Assembly: GCF_910592395.1 (NCBI RefSeq) | Contig: NC_088323.1 | Span: forward strand, 16,355,501-16,419,500 | DNA length: 64,000 bases | Source: Lineus longissimus | Taxonomy: Eukaryota > Nemertea > Pilidiophora > Heteronemertea > Lineidae | Direction of reading: 5' to 3' | In this document: positions 11,476-24,500 of the stretch, in pieces | How the letters are laid out: every line of letters begins with the position of its first letter | Position numbering within the stretch: position 1 is the first letter of the stretch | Notes under the pieces: generated by a model | What the model was told of the DNA's origin: nothing | Databases searched by the model: none | Seen by the model: only the letters and a program-made list of their open reading frames with translations | Translations under genes and position numbers: made by a program

Positions 11476-12506
11476 CGTCGTCCGTTAGCAGGGCACGTTT
11501 CGTAACTGTTAGAGCTATTGAGTTGAAACTTGGTACACATGTACCCTTATGTAATGACACCTTGGAGACCAAGTTTCGGTCCGATTCGTTTCATGGTTTG
11601 GCCACCAGGGGGCCAAACGTTAAAAGTGAAAATATGCAATATCTCCCTTAATAGTAGTCGGGAAATTTTGAAAAAAATATGGTAGGTACTTCTAGCAAAG
11701 GTGCATCATATATCCTCCGGGTTTTTGATTTGACCTCCTTTTCAAGGTCACAGAGGTCAAATGGTGTAAATTGGCCGTTAGGATGTAACGATGGCACGTT
11801 TCTAAACTGCAATGACTATTGATCCCAAATTTGGTACACATTTACCCCTTAGTCAGGTAATCTCAGGGACCGAAGTTTGGTCCAATATGATTCACCACTT
11901 GACCACCAGGGGGCAAAATCCAAAAACCTTAAAAATGTGATTATTCCTTAACTTCTTGCCCGATTGCCACCAATTTGATATCATGGGTACATCTAACCAC
12001 CATACAGTATATGTCACACAGGTTTTTAATTTGACCTTCTTGTCAAGGTCACAGAGGTCAAATGGCGTAAATTGGCCGTCAGGCCGTAACTATGGCACGT
12101 TTCTTATCTGCAATGACAATGCGATCTGATTTGCCGTTTGGCCTCCAGGGAGGGGGCCAAATCCTAAATTCTTCAAAATGCCATTATTCCTAGTATTACT
12201 TGCCCGATTGGCATCAATTTTATATCATAGGTACATCTAATTCTTACAACCATTCAATGTGTCACCCGGGTCTTCTTTGATTTGACCTACTTTTCAAGGT
12301 CACAGAGGTCGAATGTACTGTAAATTGGCCATTTTGGGGAAATTGTAATTGCTTGGACCTACATCAAACCTAACACTACATGACACAATACCATGCTCTT
12401 TATCCATCTTTCCTCCACATGAGGTGAGCACAATGGCCCTGGCCATTTCATTTTTAGCTCACCTCTTAGCAGAGGTGAGCTTATCCCATACCGTGGCGTC
12501 CGTCAT

Positions 12507-12547
<41 letters not shown>

Positions 12548-15500
12548 CGTCGTCCGTTAGCAGGGCACGTTTCGTAACTGTTAGAGCTATTGAGTTGAAA
12601 CTTGGTACACATGTACCCTTATGTAATGACACCTGGGAGACCAAGTTTCGGTCCGATTCGTTTCATGGTTTGGCCACCAGGGGGCCAAACGTTAAAAGTG
12701 AAAATATGCAATATCTCCCTTAATAGTAGTCGGGAAATTTTGAAAAAAATATGGTAGGTACTTCTAGCAAAGGTGCATCATATATCCTCCGGGTTTTTGA
12801 TTTGACCTCCTTTTCAAGGTCACAGAGGTCAAATGGTGTAAATTGGCCGTTAGGATGTAACGATGGCTCGTTTCTAAACTGCAATGACTATTGATACCAA
12901 ATTTGGTACACATTTACCCCTTAGTCAGGTGATCTCAGGGACCGAAGTTTGGTCCAATATGATTCACCACTTGACCACCAGGGGGCAAAATCCAAAAACC
13001 TTAAAAATGTGATTATTCCTTAACTTCTTGCCCGATTGTCACCAATTTGATATCATGGGTACATCTAACCACCATACAGTATATGTCACACAGGTTTTTA
13101 ATTTGACCTTCTTGTCAAGGTCACAGAGGTCAAATGGCGTAAATTCGCCGTCGGGCCGTAACTATGGCATGTTTCTTAACTGCAATGACTATTGATCACA
13201 AATTAAGTACACATGTACCCCTTGGTCAGGTGATCTCAGGTACCGAAGTTTGGTGCGATCTGATTTGCCGTTTGGCCTCCAGGGAGGGGGCCAAATCCTA
13301 AATTCTTCAAAATGCCATTATTCCTAGTAATGACTTGCCCGATTGGCACCAATTTTATATCATAGGTACATCTAATTCTAACAACCATTCAATGTGTCAC
13401 CCGGGTCTTCTTTGATTTGACCTACTTTTCAAGGTCACAGAGGTCGAATGTACTGTAAATTGGCCATTTTGGGGAAATTGTAATTGCTTGGACCTACATC
13501 AAACCTAACACTACATGACACAAGACCATGCTCTTTATCCATCTTTCCTCCACATGAGGTGAGCACAATGGCCCTGGCCATTTCATTTATCTTCAGGATT
13601 TGTGCCATACACGGACAAATTGTTTGATGAGAATATCCTGATCGGGTCTGGATGGACCACTCATGAATCTCTCAGGTAAGCCTGATGCCTTTCTAATGTC
13701 GTATTTATTGCCATTCGTTCTATTATAATGCTTAACCCTCTTTCTGCTGTTTTAAATACAAAAACGTGGCTCCATTTCGATATATTCTGGTCAGAATGCA
13801 ATCAATGAATATATGAAAGGTATATCTATATTCATCAGATATTGACATGTTCAAGAGCTTTCCAACACCAATGAGAACAACAAGGCCGTCTTTAATGACC
13901 ATGCAGTTTGGCCCATACTAACCTGGGCCACTAAGTATGCCCTGCCTCTACCTCTTTACTGTGGATCTATCTGTACTCTCACCTCTACCACCTCTATCTT
14001 CAGGCCGTTGGCATACAGTACCCTTGCAGACCTGGGCCACTCAGTATGCCCTGCCTCTATCTCTTTACTGTGGATCTATCTGTACTCTCACCTCTACCAC
14101 CTCCATCTATTCATCAGGCCGTTGGCGTACAGCACCCTTGCTAACCTGGGCCACTAAGTATGCCCTGCCTCTATCTCTTTACTGTGGATCTATCTGTACT
14201 CTCACCTCTACCACCTCTTATCTATTCTTCAGGCCGTTGGCGTACAGTACCCTTGCTAACCTGGGCCACTAAGTATGCCCTGCCTCTACCTCTTTACTGT
14301 GGATCTATCTGTACTCTCACCTCTACCACCTCTATCTTCAGGCCGTTGGCGTACAGTACCCTTGCTAACCTGGGCCACTAAGTATGCCCTGCCTCTATCT
14401 CTTTACTGTGGATCTATCTGTACTCTCACCTCTACCACCTCCATCTATTCTTCAGACCGTTGGCATACAGTACCCTTGCAGACCTGGTCCACCACGTACG
14501 CACCGCCCTACCCCTGAACGATCTCTCATTGGCCGTCAACCTATTTGCCAAGAACGTCCACGATGAGTCGTTGCCGAGCAGTATCCAGACCATGTCATGT
14601 CGTCTGCTGCAGAATCTGGTGGAGTGCATCCGGTCGAAGAGCGACCAGGAGAATGGCAATGGACGGGAACTGCTCATCAGGATGCTGGAAGTATTCGTAC
14701 TCAAGTTTAAGACCATCGCCGAGCTGCAGCTGCCCGCCATATTGGCCAAGTGGTAGGTGGGCGTTTTCGGTGTCTGTTCTGGAAGCTTGAGCTTGTTGAT
14801 GGATGTTTCTTCTTTGGTTGAGGTTTGGGTATCTGGTTCCAAAGAGATCATGAGGTCGAGAATGGGCGGGAACTGCTAATTAAGGATCGTATTCAAGTTT
14901 AAGACAATATCCCTCTCCTCCTCTTTAAACGATCTGATGACTGTGAGTGCTCTTATGCCACCTCAACGTGACTAGCTGTGGCTACCACAGGCCCCAGTGT
15001 CATCAGCTACAACCCCAAACGACTAACTTAACCTATATTTGAAATATTCCCCTCCTCTTCAGTAAACAATCTGGTGACAGTAACACCTCCAACGGCTCCT
15101 CAACACCGCCAGCCATCGCAGCCGCGGTTGCAGCAGCTTCTGGTCAGCCTCCGACCACTCCTCTTATCAAGACTGAGGATGGCAAAGCTCCTCCAGTCTT
15201 CCCAACCGTTGAGAAGGACAAGGAAGAAAAGGTAAGAGCAAGAAGAAATAACTACTTGTCTTTAGTCGCTGTTGTTAAGAGTTTTCTTGGATTGAACTGG
15301 GAACTACCATCTGTTGTTAGGTGTCTGGTGTCAGGCGCTAGGTTGACTACCCCCCACCTCAGAGTGGAACTCCTACCAGCATATGGCCCTCAAGGTAATG
15401 AAGGGACACAGATTGCAAAGTCATCTGGTCCCCATAGACTACCAAGTATCTCTCCTCCCTGGCGAGCAAGTTTATCCTTCTCATCAGTGGTACTAGGGAG

Positions 15501-18500
15501 TGGCATAGTGGTTACTGTTCCAGCCTCCTGACTGAGAGGTCATGAGTTTGTATCCCTTCATCTGATGCACGAAGAACATGGGTGATGAAGTGCTTTCATC
15601 GGACATGGAGGGGCAATACCGGTATATAAGAATATTATCTTCTTTTTTTAATGCGACACTCACAATGTAGCTCTTTCATTTCTCCCCTTGTCTTCTCTCA
15701 GAGCAAGATCGGTGTCCTCCCCGCCCAGACCAACACATACTTTGTTGCGGATTGCCGCAGCTTGGTGAAGACACTCGTGTGCGGTGTGAAAACGATAACT
15801 TGGGGTACGGCGTCCTGCAAGTCGACCAACATCGATGCGTCGTTGGTTCAGAACAAACAATTCAACCCGAAGGAGACGCTAGTGTTTGTGAGACTTGTGA
15901 AGTATGCTCTGCAGGCGTTGGACATCTATACCATCAACGCGACTGCCTCTGGGCAGGCCTATGTCCGACCTGCGGTGTAAGTATTGTGATCATTTGAACT
16001 TATACCATCAGGAATGTGTCAATATCATGACAAGTTATGTAATCATGATTGGGAAAGTTGAGATGGCTCATGCAGAGCAACGGGAGCTGCTGTGGTACTT
16101 TGGTTGGACTCACTGCTGGAGTCAAGAGGTCCCTGGTTCTGACCCCACAGTCAACATGGAGCTCTCCCCTCAGTCAGCATGGAGCTCTCCCCACAGTCAA
16201 CATGGAGCTCTCCCAACAGTCAACATGGAGCTCTCCCCACAGTCAACATGGAGTTCTCCCAACAGTCAGCATGGAGCTCTCCCCACAGTCAACATGGAGC
16301 TCTCCCCTCAGTCAGCATGGAGCTCTCCACACAGTCAACATGGAGCTCTCCCCACAGTCAACATGGAGCTCTCCCCACAGTCAACATGGAGCTCTCCCAA
16401 CAGTCAGCATGGAGCTCTCCCCACAGTCAACATGGAGCTCTCCCCACAGTCAACATGGAGCTCTCCCCACAGTCAACATGGAGCTCTCCCCACAGTCAAC
16501 ATGGAGCTCTCCCCACAGTCAACATGGAGCTCTCCCCACAGTCAATATGAGACTCTAGGCAGGTCTAACTTTCTGAATGTTTGTCAGTTTTGATGATGTG
16601 AATGTTTTGATACCATTTGTCATTTCAGTGTTCAGACTGTCAGGACCAAGGAAGAGAAGGAGGTATTGGAACACTTCGCTGGCGTGGTAAGCATCATTTA
16701 AGTTTTAAAACCCAAACTGATAAATATCCTTGAATTGGATTAAGTTAGTTTTTATCAATCTATCATAACGGTTGAGCATAGGTACTGCCATTTTGGCTAG
16801 AACTTGGTCAGAAGAATGTACTGTAGAACCTCTCTATTAAGGATACGCTGGGGACTGACTTGTGCTGTCCTTAATAGAGAGGTGTCCTGATCAGGGAGGT
16901 CAAATTGAATGGAGACAACCAATATGGGACCATAACTAGTTTCTTTAAGAGAGGGTGTCCTTAATAGAGGGGTGTCCGCTAAGGGAGGTTCTAATGTACT
17001 TGTAAGGTTTTTGATTGTTTCATTTCAGTTCACAATGATGAATGCTCTTACTTTCAAGGAGATCTTCTCGACGACTGTTGAGGTAAGCAAACTTTCATAG
17101 TGTGAGCAGCTAAAGTTGAAATGAACAAGGCAATGTCTAAAAATAGGTCCATGAAACAAGAGTATTCATGCATACCGGTTGCATCAAACTTTGCACTTGG
17201 GATATGCAACCAACTTTCAGAAAGTTAGAGAAGGTTGCTTTCAATGTTAGTATTCCTTTAGAAGAGTCAGAGAGCATACAGGGTTTGCCATTCTCAAGGT
17301 TTGGTGATACCATTGAATACCATCTTGTGTTGGCCTAACTTGAATGATCTTCCTTTCAGTACATGGTCGACCGCATCCACAAGAACTACGCCCTCCAGAT
17401 CGTGGCCAACTCGTTCCTGGCCAACCCGACGACCTCACCAACATTTGCCACAATCCTGGTTGAGTATCTCCTCAAGAGGCTGGAAGAAATGGGCTGTGAG
17501 TTTATTTCATCATCTCCTGTGGCCTGGACTCGTTCCTCAGATGTGAAGTCATTGATAATTAATCTTAATCAACAGTGTTTACTGTTGTTACATGAATGCT
17601 TCCAGCAAGTGTTTGTAAACACATTCTGGCGTTTCATCCCAGTGTTTAACACTTGATTCTCAACATATTTCAAGTCCATGATAATTTTTTTCAGCCAACG
17701 TCGACCGTTCGAATTTGTACCTGAAGCTGTTCAAGCTGGTCTTTGGTTCAGTCTCACTCTTCGCTGCTGACAACGAGCAGATGTTGAAGCCTCATTTACA
17801 TACAATCGTCAACCGCTCGATGGAGCTGGCGTTGAGCGCCAAGGAGCCGTACAATTACTTCCTGTTGCTCCGTGCGTTGTTCCGTTCGATCGGCGGGGGA
17901 AGTCATGATCAGTTGTATCAGGAGTTTCTGCCTTTGTTGCCAAATCTACTTCAAGGTAAATCTAAACAACAACTTTGCGTTTATCAGAAAAGTGGGCCCA
18001 TTATGTTAACCAGTAAACTTTCGCAAGCTATATTCAGACTTTCGTGAATGCGCTGTCATACACATGGAGACAAAAACAACTCTCCCCATTTTCCTGTTGC
18101 TTTTAGGTTTAAACAATCTCCAGAGCGGCCTCCACAAGCAGCACATGAAGGATCTATTTGTGGAGCTGTGTCTGACTGTGCCAGTCAGGCTGAGCTCCCT
18201 GCTGCCCTACCTACCCATGTTGATGGACCCTCTGGTCTCAGCCCTTAATGGTTCACAGACACTTGTTAGCCAGGTAAGTGTTAGAGCTGTGTCTCATTGT
18301 CAGGCTGAGCTCCCTGCTGCCCTACCTACCCATGCTGATGGACCCTCTGGTCTCGGCCCTCAATGGTTCACAGACACTTGTTAGCCAGGTAAGTGTTAGA
18401 GCTGTGTCTCATTGTCAGGCTGAGCTCCCTGCTGCCCTACCTACCCATGTTGATAGACCCTCTAGTCTCGGCCCTCAATGGTTCACAGACACTTGTTAGC

Positions 18501-21500
18501 CAGGTAAGTGTTAGAGCTGTGTCTCATTGTCAGGCTGAGCTCCCTGCTGCCCTACCTACCCATGCTGATGGACCCTCTGGTCTCGGCCCTCAATGGTTCA
18601 CAGACACTTGTTCGTCAGGTACTGTAAAGTGGTCAGGTATGCTCCTACAAATATTGTCAAAACTAGTAAGAGTGTGCAGCTCTCAACATTTCAAAAAACT
18701 TTTCTTTCCAGGGCCTGCGTACTCTAGAACTCTGTGTGGACAACCTGCAGCCTGACTTCCTCTACGACCACATCCAACCGGTCAGGGCTGAGCTGATGCA
18801 GGCCCTGTGGCGCACCCTACGTAATCCCTCTGACAGCATTGCTCATGTAGCATTCCGAGTCCTTGGCAAATTCGGCGGAGGAAATCGGAAGATGCTACGT
18901 GAACCTCAGAAGCTGAATTTCAACGATCGGGAAACTGTCGGGCCTTGTGTGACGATATACTTCCAGGATTGCAAGACACCGATCTCACTTCCTGTGGAGA
19001 AGGTAATGGAAGATTTCACAGCAAGAAGTTTTACGGAATAAAGTCATTTAGAACCGATTCTGTGGGGAAGACCAGCGTTAGCCCCGATACTAGTAGACAA
19101 CCAGTCTAGAGAGAAAACTCCAAAAGCAAAACCAGGTAGTCTTGGCTTGTCAGCTAGGCAATGGCAACCAGACTAGGAGATGGAAGTCCTGGCCCTGACT
19201 GCGCACTGCCGCCATCATCTCCACAGAATAGGCTACTAGAATCTGCTCAATGTTGACCTGGAGACCCGTCTGCTTAAGCCTTGCTCCCTCATGAAGAATG
19301 AGAGGAAGCCAGGGCTCAGCTCAGTTAGATCTGGGGTTCTGTGGAGGGACTCTCTAGGACAGCTGCTAGAAAAATATTAACATCTTTCTTTGCAAATGCT
19401 GTTCAAATATATTGAGATTATTTCTGTGTCTTCTAGGCGATCGAGACTGCCCTGAACGCTCTCAAGTCAAGCTCCACTGAGTCGTTCTACCGGAAACAGT
19501 CGTGGGAGGTTATAAAATGTTACCTCGTCTCAGTTATGAATCTGGATGATGAGAAGTCGACGCTTGTGCAGCTCTTCATGCATCCGAGGTAAGAAAGTGT
19601 CATCCAATAGGACATCTGCCATCCTCTGACTTCTCTCTTAAAGATCAATGAAAACTAACTTGATGATCACCTGCGATCTAGAAAGTATTACGTGACGTAA
19701 AGTTCTGATTACAAATATGGAAGTTTTATGCATATGTGGCAATTTGTAGCACGTGTCGGGTTCTCAGCCAAAAACAGAAAACAGTGTGTGTGATATCACG
19801 TGGCATCCTCCGTGACGCAACGCATAAAAATACATTTTCTCGTGAAATAGACTTTAAGACATGGAATAGTGTTAAAGTCATGAATCGTAGGATTAACTGA
19901 CATATAAATCATGATTCTCCTTCCTTTTGTTTCAGTTTCCAAGACAAGGAGGTCCCTGTCAGCTCAAGTCCTCTCTATAAGAATGCCGACCCCCACAGCA
20001 GAAAGGTTCATGAGCAGGCTCTGACCGGCATGTTTGTGGCTGCGGCCATCAAAGACTTGAGACCATCGGTGCTACCCAATATGGCGTCTATGGTCAGGCA
20101 TTATACTCTCGTCGCTGTAGCTCAGCAGTGTGGTGAGGCTTGATCTACTTTCTTTTCTTGTCTCATCGTTTTTGTTCCAAGTCCAATTAAACATTGCTGT
20201 GTAGATCATCGCAACATAGATTTCAACTCAACATTCTCTTCACTCCCTTTATAACAATTCTGTCTTTGTTTGTTTCAGGCCCGTTCCCAGTCTTGGATAA
20301 ACAGAGCAAGCTGACGAGTATGGACCCACAGATCCTGATTGACGCGCTCGCCGTCATCATGGGTCACGAAGAGAAGGAACTCTGCAAGCCCGGCAACCTG
20401 GCCATGGTCCTCATCTTACACACAGCCCAGACGGTGCTCGGCTCCAAGGAGAAGGCCTGTCGTCTGCCTCTGTTTGAGTATCTGGCCGAGAAGATGTGTG
20501 CACTCTGCTATGATCGTGCGTGGTACGTCCAGGAATTGTCACATTTTTGGGATAGGGTCAGGCCCCAAAATAGTCATGGATATTAAATCTCGTAGTTCCA
20601 TGTCATGATAAACAATTTCTTCATCCAACTTTCATCAGGTATGCAGAGTTGCCTTCAAGTTTGTGTTTGAGAAGATGTCATTATTCAGGGGACATTTGGT
20701 CCAAAATTCATAAGCACTGTTGGATCTTATACATGTAGTGTGATATCATGCTAATCATTTCTCCAAATCTCACCAACAGGTATGCCAAGTTAGGAGGATG
20801 CATCGCCATTAAGTTCATGTTTGAAAAGATGTCACTACGCTGGGTGCTTGAGCATCAGTTTGTCTTCTTGAAGGCACTACTCTTTGTTATGATGGATCTC
20901 ACTGGAGAGGTAAGTTATGACACTAGGTCATGTCATGGGCAGTAGGTCTATCATGATGTCACTACGCTGGGTGCTTGAACATCAGTTTGTCTTCTTGAAG
21001 GCACTACTCTTTGTGATGATGGATCTCACTGGAGAGGTAAGTTATGACACTAGGTCATGTCATGGGCAGTAGGTCTATCATTGAGGAGATGTCACTACGC
21101 TGGGTGCTCGAGCATCAGTTTGTCTTCTTGAAGTAGCTGCTCTGGGAGGTTCCACTGAATCGCATTTGCCTCTTCAACCCGCTCTCATAACTTTTATCTA
21201 TTCAGCCAGTCTCGTCTCATTGCTCATCTATAATTGATGTTTCAGGTGTCAAGCGGTGCTGTGGACATGGCCAAGAACAACCTTGAGCTGATGCTGACGT
21301 TATGTGCCAAGGGCATGGGAGAGGAAGGCGAAGATACTGAGCTACAGGAGACGAGGAAGAAGGCTTTCTATGAAGTGACGCATGAGTTGGTGCGGAGGGT
21401 GACCGCCCCGAATACGCTCGTCCGGGAACAGGTTTGTAATATTCAAGATGCAGTGAGAGGAGGGTTCACTTTAGACGTACCTCTCAAATAGCGAATGGTT

Positions 21501-24500
21501 AACACTGGACATGGCTGGCTGATTTGGGAATATCTTCTTCAGCGTTCACTCTGCACTCGGAGGTGATGTTCTCCACGGAGTTTTCCTCCTCCAAGGCAGA
21601 ATAAGCATTTTTGCCGACCACTATAATGAAGTCACAGTTGGGATTATTTGTCCATCGTAGTGTGATCGTAGTCTGGCTTAGACACCTGGTTTAAGCAGTC
21701 TTTTGTCTTTCAAATGATAAAGTAGACTGATATTGAAGAAACTACAATGTACTATAAGGGGGAATCATAACGACAGTTGTTTGGAAGAATTTTGAGGCAG
21801 ACTTGCATGTAAAGGGAAAGTCGAAGGAATTAGATAAAAGATGCCATTTATAACATCATCAGTCTGTTCATTTGCCTTAATGTCACATTCTCTCATCAGG
21901 CAATGCATTCCCTTGAGGTGCTCGCCAAGGTAACCAGCAAGACAGTGACAGAGATCATGGAGCCGTGCAAGGACGTCCTACAAGACATGATCCCTCCCAA
22001 GAAACACCTGCTCCGTCACCAGCCTGCTAATGCTCAAATTGGCCTGATGGTATGTCAGCCTGGAACGATACAGGATTCATGTTGTCACTTGTCATGTCTC
22101 ATTTCATGTTGTCACTTGTCATGTCTCATTTCATGTTGTCACTTGTCATGTCTCATTTCATGTTGTCACTTGTCATGTCTCATTTCATGCTGTCACTTGT
22201 CATGTCTCATTTCATGTTGTCACTTGTCATGTCTCATTTCATGTTGTCACTTGTCATGTCTCACTTCATGTTGTCACTTGTCATGTCTCACTTCATGTTG
22301 TCACTTGTCATGTCTCATTTCATGTTGTCACTTGTCATGTCTCACTTCATGTTGTCACTTGTCATGTCTCACTTCATGTTGTCACTTGTCATGTCTCACT
22401 TCACGTTGTCACTTGTCATGTCTCACTTGTCACAAGTTAACTGACTCGGCTAGAAATCACAATGCGGGGGTGAAAAATGACACCGTGAATCGTATGTAGC
22501 CCACGTTTTGGGAATGAGTTGTTCATTCTTCATGTCACTCGTGAAAGTGAACAGTGACACGTTACATGTGAAAACGTGAACTCTCTATACATAATCACAG
22601 CCTTAGATGTCAGACTACCACACAACACTTTCATTTGTAAATATCTTAGGATTATTAAGAACTCGTGCAGTGGTCATGGGCAGGTCTCTCATGTCTCTCC
22701 CCACGTGAGAAGTTTGTCATAACCTTGTGATACCACCATTCATTAGAAAGCGCTTGATGAGTGCTTTATGATGGTGCCATCAGATATATCTTCCTTGAGT
22801 CAATAGCGTCTTTTTCCTCCCATCACTTTGTATCTGATTCGATCTCAATCTTCTCCTACAGGATGGCAACACATTCTGTACTACACTTCAACCACGTCTC
22901 TTCACCATCGACCTGAACATCGTTGAACACAAAGTCTTCTTTACCGAGGTAAGTACGACACGATGTTAGTGCTGCCCCCTGCTGTTGAATTGTTTAACGT
23001 CAGATGTTTTGGTGCACAACATCATGCATGTCAAGTAGCTCAATGTGGTCAGGTGCTGCATCATCACCGAGGAATATCCTATATTCTAATTGCGATAATT
23101 CTAGTTCTGGTAATGTTATGGTTCAGTGGTCCTGAGAATTTGACAAATCTAACTCCGCCCTGTATACACAGCATCAGTGTGCCATATGATCAAGAGGTCG
23201 TGGGTTCAACTCCCAGCCTAGTCACCTCTTGGTTCCCCTACTGGTCGAGATCAAGTGAGCACCTTCTGATCACCCCTTGAAATCCCTGATTGACTGTGTT
23301 TTTCTCCTCTCCTCCAGCTGCTGAACCTGACAGATGCGGAGGACGCCACATTGCTGAAGCTGCCGTGTTACAAGTCTGTGTCAAGTCTCGTCCCTCTCAG
23401 GAAGAGTGGTCTCAGTAAGTCAACGGGCTCACTATCTGTTAAAGGATATAATCATGAAATTTCTTTCGTTTTCCGATCAAAATTTATTTTTCGTGCTTTT
23501 TATGCTCGGTTATTCACGCGATACACAAAAATAAAATACCCACGGAATTTTTCATACAGGTTCAATAATCATCTTATTGTTGTTTTTTTTCATTGCAGGG
23601 GCACTTGCGGCATGTCACTATATCCCACAGCGCAGAGACAGAATCTTCAACGTTCTCTACAAGGCCCTCAACAGCAACAACAGCGAGCTTCAAGAGGCAG
23701 CCTACGAATGCATGAAAAACGTAAGAATAGCTTCTATCCTTTTCACGTTCACTCCAGCCATTTTGTCAGATGGACTCGGTTGTCCTGTACATTTCAGCTG
23801 TCTCTCTGTACAGTGTGTCCTGCACGAGGACACCATTTGGCTGTATATCTTGCCAGTGGGCTTTGTGAAGTGGACAGCCCTGTAATACATGGCCTGTTGT
23901 CATCGGTCCCTCACTGTAAGGTCCGTGTTTCCTATCCCGTACTTGTAGAGTCAGTGGTACCACATCCTGTTACGCCCAACCTTGGAGTCTATAGAGCGTG
24001 ACTTGCTCTGTCCTTGTCATTTGACTATAACAGTTCTATCGGTCATGATCCAGTTGGTTCTGTTATTCGTCATAATAGCTTGGTGGATTTGAATTTAATA
24101 GACGAGTGTTGTTGTAGCGTCTGTCTTATCTCTCCGTCTGCCTCAGATATTTGTTGACATGTTTTCTCTGTTTTCAGTTCATCTCTGGTTTCCACATGGA
24201 CATGGAACAAGTTCACACTGAAATGCGCCCCCTATTGTTAATGCTGGGCGACCACCGAAGCCTCGACTTGAACGTCATACAGCGCCTATCGTACCTAACG
24301 CAGCTTTTCCCGAACACGTTTAGCGAGAAACTGTGTGAACAACTTCTGGCTCATCTCAAGAAGTGGATGGACAAACCGATCCAGGATCAGAAGAGTGGCA
24401 CTGTGCGAATCAACGGACAGGTTGTCTCTACGGTACGTTGTGGCTCTATTCAGCACTTGCAGTTTTTGTGGCATGAACACCTGGTGTGTCCAAGGTTCAC

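Larger units (their letters stand above)
11357..12452 (+). mobile_element. Dispersed 1.1-kb repeat, copy 1 (AGCTCACCTC family)
   Basis: Begins with a perfect hairpin, AGCTCACCTC-TTAGCA-GAGGTGAGCT, and ends near GAGGTGAGCACAATGGCC, so short terminal inverted repeats are plausible. Contains a (CGT)n microsatellite, then three diverged internal modules beginning GGCACGTTTC and ending in AAGGTCACAGAGGTC. No coding capacity. Compared with copy 2 it lacks about 93 bp in the third module (near 12120). Confidence 0.8.

Noticed and set aside
11352-12723. Poly-Arg frames on both strands
   Set aside because: Produced by (CGT)n microsatellites in the dispersed repeat.
15904-16593. Long + strand frames with repeated MELSPQSTWSS-type peptides
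   Set aside because: All three frames are open through the 23-bp array; no start context, splice sites or conservation.
23168-23232. tRNA gene (B-box GGTTCAACTCC)
   Set aside because: No acceptor stem or full cloverleaf; the same kind of head recurs at several places, which fits SINE remnants.
23702-23963. Short frames on both strands after TRRAP exon 27
   Set aside because: Intron sequence beyond the donor at 23720; no conserved motif.
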